A stretch of 64,000 bases of DNA from Megaustenia siamemsis. Its lineage: Eukaryota; Mollusca; Gastropoda; Stylommatophora; Ariophantidae. Below the pieces are notes generated by a model, which was given only the letters and a program-made list of their open reading frames with translations, made no database searches and had not been told where the DNA came from. Both the position numbers and the translations under genes were made by a program. Numbering within the stretch: the stretch's first letter is position 1; the number at the start of each line of letters is the position of its first letter. The stretch is taken from positions 61,725,388-61,789,387 of the forward strand of contig JAVIAB010000046.1 in NCBI GenBank assembly GCA_032433765.1, in the 5' to 3' direction. This document shows, piece by piece, positions 46,386-58,283 of this stretch.

Positions 46386-47270
46386 TAACCTGCTGCTGTT
46401 CTGACTGTTGTAGTTGCTGTGTAGTTGTTGTAGAGACTTTTAATTAGGTTGGTTAGATGTTGGTTTACTCAATATGTTGTTAGTATCTCCCACAGTTGTT
46501 CTGTTTACTTGGTTGAATGCTTTTTCCTGGTCAATGAAAGCTATGTACACATTTTGATTGTGTTTTGCCATCTTTTCTGCCAGCTGTTTTAAGGTGAGTA
46601 GAGCATCAGTACATTCTCTGTTTTTTTTTTTTGCGGAACCACATTTGAGAATCTCTTAACTGTATTTTCTATTATTGGTTTTAGCCTTTTCTCCATAATT
46701 TTGGCATATAACTTTCCTACATGACTGAGAAATGATATACCTCTATAATGATTGCAGTCTCTTTTGCTACCCTTATTTCTCCATATTGGTATGATGATTG
46801 CCTGTTGCCAGTCTTCTAGGGCTTTTAGTTGGCACCATGTTGCATTGAATATTCTGTGCAGCCAAGTAAGTAACTTCTGTTTCTCCTGCTGCTATTATTT
46901 CTAATGGTATGTCATCTATTCCCGGTGCTATATTTCTTGGTTCATACTTGATTACTTTTTCGATTTCCTCTTTCATGATGTTGGGTTCAGTATTGAAAAT
47001 TGATAATTACAAGTAAGATGTCATTTGATGGAGTCTTGTTGATCTGGTCCTGCAAACACTTATAGAAGTCATTCTTTTGATCCTCTGCTGCTGTTCTGTT
47101 GGGGCATATCATTGAAGTAAGGTTGTCTTTGCAAACCCTGAGTAGGATCTAGCTCATATTATGTGTGGATTTATAGGTTACCATTCTAAGAGGTTTTTTC
47201 CTGACTGTTTATTCACAACTATAGCAACTCCATCAAGGTGTTTATCATCACTTCTCCCAGAATAATATAT
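46386..47270 (-). mobile_element. Family C LINE, endonuclease-to-RT fragment
   Basis: The minus strand carries an endonuclease end (about 47265-46985), MKEEIEKVIKYEPRNIAPGI and DDIPLEIIAAGETEVTYLAA, then frameshifted pieces of the NPQRLWEIL-type region near 46500. It is parallel to 62681-64000. The 3' half is absent. Confidence 0.72.

Positions 47271-47275
<5 letters not shown>

Positions 47276-47312
<37 letters not shown>
47276..47312. repeat. (TA)n microsatellite
   Basis: About 18 TA units next to the 5' end of the family C fragment. Confidence 0.95.
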
Positions 47313-47315
<3 letters not shown>

Positions 47316-47595
47316 TATATTTACATTGATGATTACAAAGTTGATAATTATACACAGCACAATGAAGAATGTGTAACTCCAAATGTTCTGAATAGCATTT
47401 GCATTAGACACTTCATATGATGTCTCCACATATGATAAATCCACATAAATTCTTTTTCTTAGCACTTGGCATAAAATCACACATATAATAATATGACTTC
47501 TGTGCAAAAATTATATCAATAACTTCTATAGAATCTGTATACTCCCAGTCTTGATGTTCTCTTTAAAGACCTGGAATATCTAAATAAAAAAAATA

Positions 47596-47845
47596 AAAAA
47601 AGTAAAGGTTCCCTTCATGCTTTGCTAGGCGGATGTGGGATATGGTGTTAGTGACCATATTTTTCTATAACCACGGCACATTTTTGGGTGATGTGGTCGG
47701 TATCATGCCAGGTCACCTTTACTTCCCAGAAAAATCACTGGTACCCATTTTTAGAGGCTGGGTGAACCCCAGAGCCTTGTCAGTCCGAAAAAAAATCTGC
47801 CACTGCTGGGGATTGAACATGGACCCTTCTGGTCAGGAAGAAAAT
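47596..47845 (-). mobile_element. SINE-1 copy
   Basis: The plus strand reads gtaaaggttcccttcatgct, gatgtggtcggtatcatgcc, ttacttcccagaaaaatcac and ctggggattgaacatggacc, the last being a mutated B box. It keeps an extra block (gaggctgggtgaaccccaga) seen also at 1120-1145 and 61506-61545. Confidence 0.8.
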
Positions 47846-48084
47846 ATCTATTTATAGCTAAATCTCTTCCCTTGAAACAATTCTGTCTGGATGATCCTCT
47901 CACTAATATATCTCCCTGGATCAGCTCCTCTGAATCATCTGAATCCCTGAATGACTGTCCCCAAATTTTCTAAAAATGAACAACTGTCTCGCTGAATGAA
48001 CATCCAAATGAATGACTGACCCCTGAATGTTAAATACCCTTAATTAAATATTGTATATTGTAATTCAGGCTACATTTCTTGCAC

Positions 48085-48235
48085 AAAACAGAGACAAATG
48101 ATGAGATTTGATAAAAGATCTTTACAAGGATTGAAAACTGCTAGAATAAAAAATTAGATAAGAGGTGGAGTATCTGGGTCTACAACCTATGTGCCAGCTA
48201 TGGCTCGAAAGGTCAATAGAAAGATTGATAGTTCA
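48085..48235 (+). mobile_element. Family D LINE, 3' end fragment
   Basis: It has acaaaacagagacaaatgat, gatttgataaaagatcttta and cagctatggctcgaaaggtc-aatagaaagat, matching 18568-18718 and 59310-59468. Confidence 0.78.
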
Positions 48236-48739
48236 GGCTACTGTCCAATGTTTGTTTTCATCATGCTCCCTAATCCTTATCTCGTTTGTGTGTATACAAA
48301 CATTTAACACATCCCATACAATGAGCCGTAAATAGTGGCTTCTGCAGCTAGCACGCCAAGCAAAAAAAACTACAATTTGTGGCTTTTAATCTGCCAACAT
48401 TTCCACAATTGTTTCTGCTAAACCTTTGTAATTCTCTTATAACCACTTTTCTGAAGTTGTGAATAAATTATCCCAACAAAATGCATGTTTTAAGTCATTT
48501 TTAATTTATTTTATCGCTGTTATTTCAATTTTTTTTTTAAATCAGAAAAATGGCACAGCCACAGAGTGCTAAACCCCTTGATAGCAAATGTGTTTTAACT
48601 TCAAAAGCAAACACTCTTAAAGTTGAATATTCAGACATTTTACCTATTGTTTTTTCTTGAACAATAACCGGGTTGTTTTGCATCAGTTGAACACAGGTGC
48701 ACACCCGTTGTTAATATAGGTCTGACACTATTACATTAC
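48236..48739. other. Intronic DNA, nothing recognised
   Basis: AT-rich, with no sustained frame. It ends at the donor of the CUB-1 first exon. Confidence 0.45.
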
Positions 48740-48921
48740 CTCCAAAGCATCCCATCTGCAATTGGTGCTACCCTCAACACCAAAAGTATTGATGGTCATC
48801 TCAATAGAGTTGCCAGTATCCACGGTGATGAGCCACTCACATTCAGTATTGAGAGGATATGAGTTTGGAAAGTTGGGGCTTGTGATTGTTCCTGAGTTGC
48901 CAAACAAAGAGCCTCCACATC
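48740..48921 (-). CDS. Cubilin-like gene, CUB-1 first-half exon
   Basis: This internal exon encodes the first half of a CUB domain. CUB domains are extracellular beta-sandwich ligand-binding modules; in cubilin they bind cargo for endocytosis. The translation opens with CGGSLFGNSGTITSPNFPNS and carries the typical YPLNTECEW cysteine/tryptophan block and the NCRWD block near its end. An acceptor (ctctag) precedes it on the minus strand and a donor (gtaatg) follows. It enters in phase 1 and leaves in phase 0, so it joins the exon at 42463-42631 exactly. Glu in GVEGS and Asp in CRWD fit the calcium-binding positions of cbCUB domains. It is the most upstream exon I can recognise. Cubilin-like is family-level; another multi-CUB protein is possible. 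Confidence 0.88.
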
Positions 48922-49029
48922 CTAGAGTTTAGAGGAGAAATAAAATGAGTCAGTGCTGATCTTACATTACAAATGTGTTGGTAACTAGGAGTAAGGATCT
49001 TGAAGTAAGAACGAGTGAATCTATTGAGT

Positions 49030-50640
49030 CAGAAGGTATTACTGGTGGAGTTGATGTCATAGAGGAGAAATAAATTATAGGTGGAGTTGATGTCATAAAG
49101 GAGAAATAAATTATAGGTGAAGTTGATGTCATAGAGGAGAAATAAATTATAAGTGAAATTGATGTCATAGAAGAGAAATAAATTATAGGTGGAGTTGATG
49201 TCATAGAGGAGAAATAAATTATAGGTGGAGTTGATATCATAAAGGAGAAATAAATTATAGGTGAAGTTGATGTCATAGAAGAGAAATAAATTATAGGTGG
49301 AGTTGATGTCATAGAGGAGAAATAAATTATAGGTAGAGTTGATGTCATAGAAGAGAAATAAATTATAGGTGGAGTTGATGTCATAGAGGAGAAATAAATT
49401 ATAGGTAGAGTTGATGTCATAGAAGAGAAATAAATTATAGGTAGAGTTGATATCATAGAAGAGAAATAAATTATAGGTAGAGTTGATGTCATAGAGGAGA
49501 AATAAATTATAGGTAGAGTTGATGTCATAGAAGAGAAATAAATTATAGGTGGAGTTGATGTCATAGAAGAGAAATAAATTATAGGTAGAGTTGATGTCAT
49601 AGAAGAGAAATAAATTATAGGTAGAGTTGATGTCATAGAAGAGAAATAAATTATAGGTAGAGTTGATGTCATAGAAGAGAAATAAATTATAGGTAGAGTT
49701 GATGTCATAGAAGAGAAATAAATTATAGGTAGAGTTGATGTCATAGAAGAGAAATAAATTATAGGTAGAGTTGATGTCATAGAAGAGAAATAAATTATAG
49801 GTAGAGTTGATGTCATAGAGGAGAAATAAATTATAGATGGAGTTGATGTCATAGAAGAGAAATAAATTATAGGTAGAGTTGATGTCATAGAAGAGAAATA
49901 AATTATAGGTAGAGTTGATGTCATAGAGGAGAAATAAATTATAGATGGAATTGATGTCATAGAAGTGAAATAAATTATAGGTGGAGTTGATGTCATAGAG
50001 GAGAAATAAATTATAGGTGAAATTGATGTCATAGAGATGAAATTAATTATAGATGGAGTTGATGTCATAGAGATGAAATTAATTATAGGTGGAGTTGATG
50101 TCATAGAGGAGAAATAAATTATAGTTGGAGTTGATGTCATAGAAGTGAAATTAATTATAGGTGGAGTTGATGTCATAGAAGTGAAATTAATTATAGGTGG
50201 AGTTGATGTCATAGAGATGAAATTAATTATAGGTGGAGTTGATGTCATAGAGATGAAATTAATTATAGGTGGAGTTGATGTCATAGAGGAGAAATAAATT
50301 ATAGTTGGAGTTGATGTCATAGAAGTGAAATTAATTATAGGTGGAGTTAATGTTATAGAGGAGAAATAAATTATAGATGGAGTTGATGTCATAGAGGAGA
50401 ATTTAATTATAGTTGGAGTTGATGTCATAGATAAATTATAGTTGGAGTTGATGTCATTGAGGAGAAATAAATTATAGTTGGAGTTGATGTCATTGAGGAG
50501 AAATAAATTATAGTTGGAGTTGATGTCATAGAGGAGAAATTAATTATAGGTGGAGTTGATGTCATAGAGGGGAAATAAATTGTAGGTGGAGTTGATGTCA
50601 TAGAGGAGAAATAAATTATAGGTGGAGTTGAGGGTAATGT
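49030..50640. repeat. 36-bp minisatellite, about 45 copies
   Basis: The unit is taggtagagttgatgtcata-gaagagaaataaatta with variants (ggtggag, ggtgaag, agatgaaattaa). Its length is a multiple of three, so the minus strand stays open for 488 codons with a 12-residue repeat (SSMTSTLPIIYF). Variants form higher-order patches: uniform ggtagag units in the middle and mixed units at both ends. It begins about 105 bp upstream of the CUB-1 exon acceptor. Confidence 0.96.
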
Positions 50641-51929
50641 TGGTGGAAATGGTGCTACAGAGGTGAAAGAAATTATAGTTGACATTAGAAGGTAATTTGT
50701 TTTCTGGAGTTGATATCTTAATGGTGAAAAAAAAAAAAATACAGGCACAGTCAGAATTTACAGTTTGTTGGAGACTGTGTCAGAGAAGTGAAAAAATTAT
50801 AGGCAGAGTCAGAAGGTACTGTTGGTAGAGTTGGTGTTATAGAGTGATAGGGATTAAATGTGGTGTCAGAGGGCAGTTTGTTGAGTCAGTTTGTTGAGTC
50901 AGTCAGAGGGTACGGCTTATTGAATCAGAATAATGGAGTCTAAAGTAATTAAGAAATGAGGTATGCTAATAACAAACTATTACTGTTGGAGTGAAAGCTA
51001 CTGAGTCAAAAATAACTATAAATGGAACCAAAATTATGAAATTAAAGACAATATTGAGAGAACCAAAGTCACAAACATTGATTCAAACATATATATTAGA
51101 AGAGTAGGAGTTAGGAACTCACAACTACAACTTGTTGTTATGATATTTCCATACTATGTTCTTGCTAATCATAGTTTTTAAGGTAAAAATGTGACTACTG
51201 TAATATTTTTTTATTAACTGAAAAGTCTGACTGGGTCTGAAAATAAAAAAAAAATGTTAAAAATTTAATTAAACAATAAAAAGAAAAACACAGGATTTAG
51301 GAGCTAAAGGTTTGGTGTACAAATTCTGTAAAACTGTTCAAACTTAAGACGCCCAAGTTAATATACGCTATTACAAAATAAAAATTATTGATGTTTTTTG
51401 TTTGTTATCCTGAAGAGCATGTTATGTGCAGGCACGATGATGGGCTGGAACCAGTCAAAAAACTCATAATTGGAACGGAGATGAGAACAATGTAATTGAT
51501 CAATTTGTAAGTGAAATTATATTTATTCTTCTTTCTCCATTGTGCTTGACCTATCATCAGTAGGTCAATGTGATCATTGTTCCACAGATAAAATACTTAT
51601 TCTTGACAGTGGCAATATTACTGGGAATGCCCGTCCCTAATTACATAAACTCTGTGACTACAGAAATAATTAACAGCTCAGAATGTGAGAGCAACAGAGT
51701 GTTCGGTACAGGACATGAAAAGCAAATGACTGATTACTGTGGAAGAGATAAGAGCCTCACCACACATTCCAAAGAAAGCCATAACAAAAATTTCTAAATG
51801 TCTAAAACTTATAAAGAAAGATATTTTTTAATGTACATGAAATGTTAGAACTAACACAATTTTGTGAGGAAAAAAAGCTAATAATAAGTAATACCTATTT
51901 TGAGCAATAGGAAAGAAGTCTATAGAGAG
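50641..51929. other. Upstream intron or flank with decayed minisatellite traces
   Basis: From 50641 to about 50900, partial units (ggagttgatatcttaatggt; gtcagaaggtactgttggta) fade out. The remainder has no recognised feature; a 75-codon frame at 51570 has no family resemblance. Confidence 0.45.
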
Positions 51930-53539
51930 TACAGGTGTTAAAAAAAAGAAACCAAATAAGCAACATAAAGAGCAAATATAGATTTAGAAACTGCATCATA
52001 CAATTTAAGAATTACCCAGGAGCTGATATTAACTCCCATCACATACCTGTTATGATAACAATTAAAATTAAATTAAGGAGAAACATACAGAATAATATTA
52101 TTCAAATAATACACTAGACGGCACAGACCTTGGATAAAATTAAAGAAAGAAAGAACACGAAAGTAGACATAAATAAAAGCAAAACGAGAAGTAATAAAGC
52201 CAAGACACAGGAAGCTTACACAGAGGTGAACAAAGAAGTGAAAAGATTCATTAAAAGGGATAAGAGGAAATATATAGATGAACTAGCTGAAGAAGCAGTA
52301 AATAAAGGGAATATGAAAGAACTGTACAATAGCACAAATAAATTAAGTGGAAAATACAAACAGATCAATGCCTTTATTAAAGATAAGAAAGGAAATCTGC
52401 TTAGTAATATAAAGGAACAAATGGAGAGATGGAAAGAGCACTTTGAAGAACTTTTGAATAGACCCGGCTCAAATAATCCTCCAGATATACTACCAGCAGA
52501 AGAAGAGTTACACGTTAACTGTGGAAAACCAAGTAAAGAAGAAATAATGAAAGCCATCAAGCGATTAAAAAATGGTAAAGCCACAGGACCAGATGAAGTT
52601 CCTTCGGAAGCCATCAAAGCAGATATTAACACATCTACCAAGATGCTACATAATTTATTAGATAAAAATTTGGGAGAGGGAAGAAATACCTAAATACTGG
52701 AAAGATGGTTATATGATCAAACTACCACAGAAAGGAAGTTTACAGGAGTGCACAAATTATAGGGGAATTATGCTACTATCAGTTCCAGGAAAAATATTAA
52801 GCAGAATCATTCTGGAGAGACTAAAAGAGGCCATAGAGAAACATTTGAGAGATGAACAAGCAGGTTTTAGGAAGAAAGATCATGTGCTGATCAAATAACT
52901 ACTCTACGTATAATAATTGAACAAAGTTTATAACTAGAATCTCCACTTTATATTGGTTTCAAAGATTACGAAAAGGCATTTGATAGTTTAGACAGAAGAA
53001 TGCATTGGAAGTTGCTGAGTCATTACGGAATCCCCATAATGTTTATTAACCTGATAAAAACAATGTATGAAGGAACGAAATGTAGTGTGGTGCATGAAGG
53101 ACAGATTACAGAAGCATTTGAAATAAGAACAGGAGTAAGGCAGGGATGCCTTCTGTCTCCATTTCTCTTTATACTGGCCATAGATTGGATTATCTCTCTC
53201 TCTCTCTGCGATCAGGACTCAATCAGAGTAGGATTCCAGACTCCCACATGAAGTCAGCTGTCAGGTTAAGTGTGTTGATCCCACAGACAGAACATCACAT
53301 TTAGAGTCTGCCAGATCCACTTTGACTGAACACCTGTTAAAATGCTGCACTATGTTCTGCGCCAGTGGCCTAGTGCATCCGATTTCAGCCAGCATTTTAT
53401 TCAGGTTAGCTTTCCTTAGCCTTTGATTGTCCCCAATCTTCCTGCAAGGCAGCAGATTGTCTTTTCTGTAGGGGGATTCTGCCCTTAGATGGTCTGCCCT
53501 CCCAGGTTTACGAGCACCATCTGCCCGAGTCACTAGAGG

Positions 53540-54290
53540 TGACTAACACAGACATGCACGCACAAAGATATGAGATGTGAATAACACAGACATGTACACA
53601 GTGATACGAGACATGACTAACACCGACACACATCAAGATATATGACACATGAATAACATAGACATGCACATAAAGATATGAGTATGACTGACATAGACAT
53701 GCACACACAAAAATATGACACATACCTAACATAGACATACACACAAAGATATAAGATATGACTAACATAGGCGTGCACACACAAAGATATGAGATGTGAC
53801 TTACATAGCCATGCACACACAAGGATATAAGATGTGTCAAACACAGACATGCACGCACAAAGATATGAGATATGACTAACATAAACATGCACACAAAGAT
53901 ATGAGATATCCCTAACCCAGACATGCACACACAAAGATATGACACATGACTAAAACAGAAACACACTAAGTTATGAGATATTACTAAACTCAGATGCACA
54001 TAAAGATATGAGACATGATTAACACGGACACACCAAGATATGAGATATGACTAACATGACACACACCTAGATATCAGCCATGGCTAGCACACACACATAC
54101 ACAAGCTAAGATTTGAGCCATGGCTAGCACAGAAACACATCAAGAGATGAGCCATGACTAGCACAGAAACACATTAAGATATGAGTCATGGCTTCATGGA
54201 AAAACACCAAAAAATGAACCAAGTCTAGCACATAAACACATTGAGGTATCCACATGCTTGGGTTAGTCTGCAGACTCTTCTTAACGTGTG
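53540..54290. repeat. VNTR of CR copy 2 (about 35-39-bp units)
   Basis: Units such as actaacatagacatgcacac-acaaagatatgagatgtg are followed by ccatggctagcacagaaaca types. They match the VNTR of copy 1 in sequence and in the order of unit types. Confidence 0.92.
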
Positions 54291-54319
54291 AATCATCAAC
54301 ATACAAGATGCAGGCCCCG

Positions 54320-54940
54320 AATAACTGTTCACAGGTTTCATTCAAACAGTTGTCCGGAGATTTGAGAGCAGTCTGACCCATAGAAAGTTCCCTTGCATGC
54401 ACAGTTCCCGGTTGACTGTTCACAGTACGTTTCCTTGCACGTACAGTCAGCACTTTCTGGGTCACATATGATGTCACAGCCATCAGAACACGTCTGTTCG
54501 CACTGTAGCCCAAAATTACCATCGGGACAAGTGTTATTATAGGCATAGCCAGGATGTTTACATTGTAGACATTTTCCGGATTTTTCTCACATAAAGGACA
54601 GACACTGAGACAAGACCAGGAGCAGTCGTGTCCATAGATCCCATGAGAACATTTGCAGTGACATGTACCGATGATGACGTCGCAGCTTTTGCAACACCCG
54701 CTACACACTGCAGAAAACGACCAAGAATACCCGTTCAGACAATAGGTATCTGTAAATGTTTGCACCTCACACACCGTCAGTGCACTGCCAGCCTGCGAAA
54801 TGGTCGGTGAGTACTCAATCTGAATGTGTGCCATTGGCGTTTGTGTGGTGACTACAATAGTGTTCATAGAAACATTAGGGTATGATATATCATTACACTG
54901 GAACACTACGCCGCCACTGTCAGAGAAAGCCTTTAGAGCC
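54320..54940 (-). pseudogene. Captured fucolectin-type/EGF-like coding sequence, intronless and frameshifted
   Basis: The minus strand opens with SDSGGVVFQCNDISYPNVSM and continues to AHIQIEYSP and SALTVCEVQTF. This resembles the end of a fucolectin/F5-8-type lectin domain. Cysteine-rich EGF-like modules follow: CHCKCSHGIYGHDCSWSCL, then after a one-base frameshift near 54565 CKHPGYAYNNTCPDGNFG, CEQTCSDGCDIICDPESADC and NCACKGTFYGSDCSQISGQL, with a TGA stop near 54330. I recall this domain order from molluscan MEGF-like proteins. No introns separate the modules, and the piece lies wholly inside a TSD-bounded retroposon, so it is a retrocopy. Confidence 0.75.
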
Positions 54941-56289
54941 TTTAGAGAGGCATTCTTGGATTATGAAAATAACTCAAAACAACAGAAATGGAATCCAGTG
55001 GTCACTGACCAAACAACTTGATGATTTAGACTTTGCTGATGACATAGCTCTCCTATCACACAACCATCAACAGATGCAGGATAAAATGAGCATACTTGAT
55101 GAGAGATCACAACAGCTAGGATTGAAGATTAATAGAGATAAGACCAGCATTATGAGAATTAATACAGTTGGCAATAACCAAATAAAACTAGGAGAATTAC
55201 CTCTATTCGATGTACTATCTTACATATATCTGGGCAGTAATATAGATAAAGAGGGAGGAACAGAAAATGATACCAAAATAAGGATATCAAAAGCAAGAGG
55301 AGCTTTCATTGCACTGGGAAACATGGAAATCCAAAGAAATTAGGTTAAATACAAAAATAACAATTTTCAACTCAAATGTTAAGTCGGTCCTATTATATGG
55401 CTGTGAAACATGGAGAACAACAAAATTGACAATCACAAAGATACAGACTTTCATTAATGGATGCTTATGCAGGATAAAAGGATGGAAATGGCAGGACAAA
55501 ATCACTAACATAGAATTATGGAAATGCACCAGTCAAATACCAGTGGATAAAGAGATACAGCGAAGACGATGGTGCTGGATAAGACACACACTACGGAAGC
55601 AAACTGAGAGTATTACACAACAGGCCCTTTTTTGGAATCCCCAGGGGAAAAGACAAAGAGAAAGACCAAGGAATTCTTGGAGAAGACAGATAGAAGCAGA
55701 GATGAAGATGATGGGGAAGACATGGAATGATCTTAAAAGAATGGCAAAATACAGAACAACTTGGAAAGTGTTTGTTGAAGACCTATGCTCCACTGGGAGC
55801 TAAAAAGGTAGAAGAAGAAGAATACACTAGACGCAACAGTTTTGAATCAAACAGAATTTCAACATATCTATACAATACAAGCAAAAAACATTTATCAAAA
55901 ACTGTTATAGACGAATAGAGCAGTAAAGAAGTGAAAATACTGACAAAAAAGTTAAAACAAAAAGGCAATGCTTATGAAGAGCATACAAGAAGCTAACAAC
56001 ATCTTACATAAAAAAGGAAAAAGAACAGAAAATAAAAATGGATGACTGAAGTCACCTTAAACAAAAATGAAAGAAAGAAGACAGGCAAAGAACACTAGCC
56101 AATAAATGAAAATAGATAACTCAATCAGCAATATGTGCCAACAGGGAAAAGAGAACTGGCTCAATCAAATATGTCTGGAAATAGAAACCATGCCGTTTCC
56201 CCTGAAGTTCCTAGTAAATCATGAGACAATGTCCACTAATGTTCCCTTGATGATGGAAAAGAAGTAATCTTGCAGAAGAAAGGTTAATG

Positions 56290-57760
56290 CAAGTTGTTAT
56301 CAAAATGGTTTATTTCATTTCACAGGCCTGAAGGAAACATGCAAACCATGGCTCAGTCAAAGAGAAAAGTTTATACCTTTTCTGGCAGGGATTGAGCCTC
56401 AAATAACTTCACCTTCATGGGGTAAGATTTGTTGTGCACAACAGATTCATCAGCTCAATAACCACACCATAAGGAGTGTCATAGCACATATTCTGACTAG
56501 CACCTACAAACAACAATGGCAGCAACTGCTGAACATCTATAACTCCATTGTGAAAACAAACAGTCCTACATTTGTAGAGACCTCAATGCACACATAGGAT
56601 ATGATCGCCATTCCTGGATAATATGTATGGGTATTCATGGCAATGGAAAAACATGATAATAGCCAACAGCTGCTAGAATTCTGTTCACACATGTTTATGA
56701 CTAACACCTTCTTTATGTCAGAAACTCCCACAAGGCAACATAGCAACACCCAAGATCATGCCATTAACCTCAATATGTTGTGTCTGTCTACAGACTTCTT
56801 GCCTCAACTCTCTTAAGAATACGTTTTGCTGTCCACTTACACTAAACAGTCTTTAATAACATCTACATACATGCACAATCTAACAGTTTCTTATTCATTG
56901 TAGCTCGTTAGAAAACAAAAAAAGGAAACAAGAAAAGCCCTTTTAAGAGATCTACTCTTTGTTGCCATTTTCCTTGTTGTGGTGGCTGTTACTGATATAG
57001 GAGAAGTAGTACTGCAGTACTTCTGGGCTGGATTAGTATTTTCCCAACACAGCCTGGAATATACAAACTCAAACTTCTCCAGCAATAGCTTTGAAAGTCA
57101 AGAAAGTCATTACGACCCGCAAGATCGATGAGTAAAAGGTTACCCTGCCAACATCAACTTGTGGCATTACATCAACAGCAACACCTCTTTATTGATGATG
57201 CAGTTCTAGTTGCTCCAAATAAAGATATTTGGCAATAATTTATAACTTGGCCAAAACAAGCAGCCTATTCTCACTAACAATATGTGTAGAGAAAACTGAT
57301 TTTGGCACAAGGATACACCAACCCAACTATCATAATTTTGAATACAAGACTGCCTGAATCAGTACATATTATTATAGATTATTAAGTTATTTTATATCTA
57401 CTGTCATGGCTGTCCTCTCCCTCATGGAAACATCTCAAACTTTGACAACCTATTCAAGGCACAAGAAAAGACTAGTCTCAATATATGCTACTTTAGAAAA
57501 ATAATGAACAACAAATGGCAGGACAAAGTACCCAACTCAGGCTTCTATCCATTATGGCAACACTCAGGTGTTGAAGATTAAGGTTAGAAGAAAGGACAAC
57601 AATTGCATCCCCAAGCAAATATTGTATGGGAAGCTTATAAATCAGAAACGTTCTGTGGATAGACCAAAATTTTGATACAAAACATGTTGGCTGGGCATTC
57701 CTGAATGAATTTTCCAATAGTGATGAAAAGTGAAAAAAGCTTTTAGACACAGCACATGGT
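56290..57760 (+). mobile_element. Family G RTE-like LINE, ancient and heavily decayed
   Basis: Scattered matches in order: endonuclease (YTFFWQGI; after frameshifts AHIGYDRHSWIICMGIHGNG and LLEFCSHMFMTNTFF), RT (FIDDAVLVAPNKDIWQ, a relic of the YADD box) and the C-terminal region (WQDKVPNSGFYPLWQ, KQILYGKLINQK, DRPKF). The order and spacing match an RTE-type protein, but no frame survives for long. It is the oldest LINE here. Confidence 0.65.
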
Positions 57761-58028
57761 GAAGATGTATTAAAAAAATGGTTTGATATTTGATCATGAA
57801 TGATATTAAGTAATAGTCAGAAGAAAAAAGATACAAGAGAGAAAAGGTGAGCTTTGTTCTTTTCAATATTAGTAAGATGAATCATGAGAGAATCTGTTCA
57901 GCAAAATAGTGTCAGCCTACTACCATTGAAGATTTAAATCTGCCATTTCTACCTGTGAAGATGCAAAAGGTAACATACATATGTCATGTTCACTTCTATT
58001 TTTTTTTTTAAATAGTTTTTTTTATCAG

Positions 58029-58096
<68 letters not shown>
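58029..58096. repeat. (TA)n microsatellite
   Basis: About 33 TA units, uninterrupted. Confidence 0.96.
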
Positions 58097-58100
<4 letters not shown>

Positions 58101-58117
58101 AGACAGAATATTTATAA

Positions 58118-58250
58118 ACTATTTATCTATCTATCTATTATCCTTTCAAGCTGAAGACAGCACATAGGACAGAACCACAATTTCAAAAACAGAAACCTTG
58201 CATGCCACAATGGCACATACTGCAGATATCCCTGCTTCTAAAATCTTTTA
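58118..58250 (-). mobile_element. SINE-2, 3' half
   Basis: Its reverse complement reads tatgtgccattgtggcatgc, aaggtttctgtttttgaaat and gtgctgtcttcagcttgaaa-ggataatagatag. That matches 15719-15812 closely, including the GATA tail. Confidence 0.82.
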
Positions 58251-58283
58251 TAAACTACATAACATATAAATTTCATTTTTATT

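Larger units (their letters stand above)
53194..54955 (-). mobile_element. Composite retroposon CR, copy 2 (fucolectin-EGF 5' piece + VNTR + LINE I-2 tail)
   Basis: It is bounded by a 9-bp duplication, ttggattat (53185-53193 and 54956-54964), inside a family A LINE whose uninterrupted sequence is known from 18960-19000. On the minus strand: 54955-54290, a captured coding piece; about 54290-53540, a VNTR; about 53530-53265, a module shared with copy 1; and about 60 bp shared with the 3' end of LINE I-2, ending in (GA)n at 53194. The shared parts are collinear with copy 1 and the 5' piece is different. Confidence 0.87.
52121..55820 (+). mobile_element. Family A LINE with a 13-bp TSD, split by composite retroposon CR copy 2
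   Basis: The duplication aatacactagacg lies at 52108-52120 and 55821-55833. The pieces 52121-53193 and 54956-55820 rejoin at LAIDWI / KITQNNRNGIQWSL. Coding runs through LKNGKATGPDEVPSEAIKAD, GVRQGCLLSPFLFILAIDWI, DLDFADDIALLSHNHQQMQD (FADD intact) and LGSNIDKEGGTENDT to [15 protein letters not shown] and EDLCSTGS, with the GAA tail at 55808-55820. Frameshifts lie near 52690, 52895 and 55340, so it is dead. Confidence 0.9.
51930..56130 (+). mobile_element. RTE-like LINE remnant hosting the family A insertion
   Basis: The left piece encodes KNYPGADINSHHIPVMITIK, the end of an endonuclease domain (PGADxNSDHxPV in relatives). The right piece, from 55834, continues as a degraded linker. They rejoin across aatacactagacg when family A is removed. 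Confidence 0.6.

Noticed and set aside
48962..50748. A 488-residue and a 107-residue minus-strand ORF as a repeat protein
   Set aside because: They consist wholly of a 36-bp minisatellite whose length is divisible by three; no start context, splice link or non-repetitive domain supports a protein.
54320..54940. Resident exon of a lectin-EGF gene
   Set aside because: It lies entirely between target-site duplications inside a LINE and is intronless and frameshifted.
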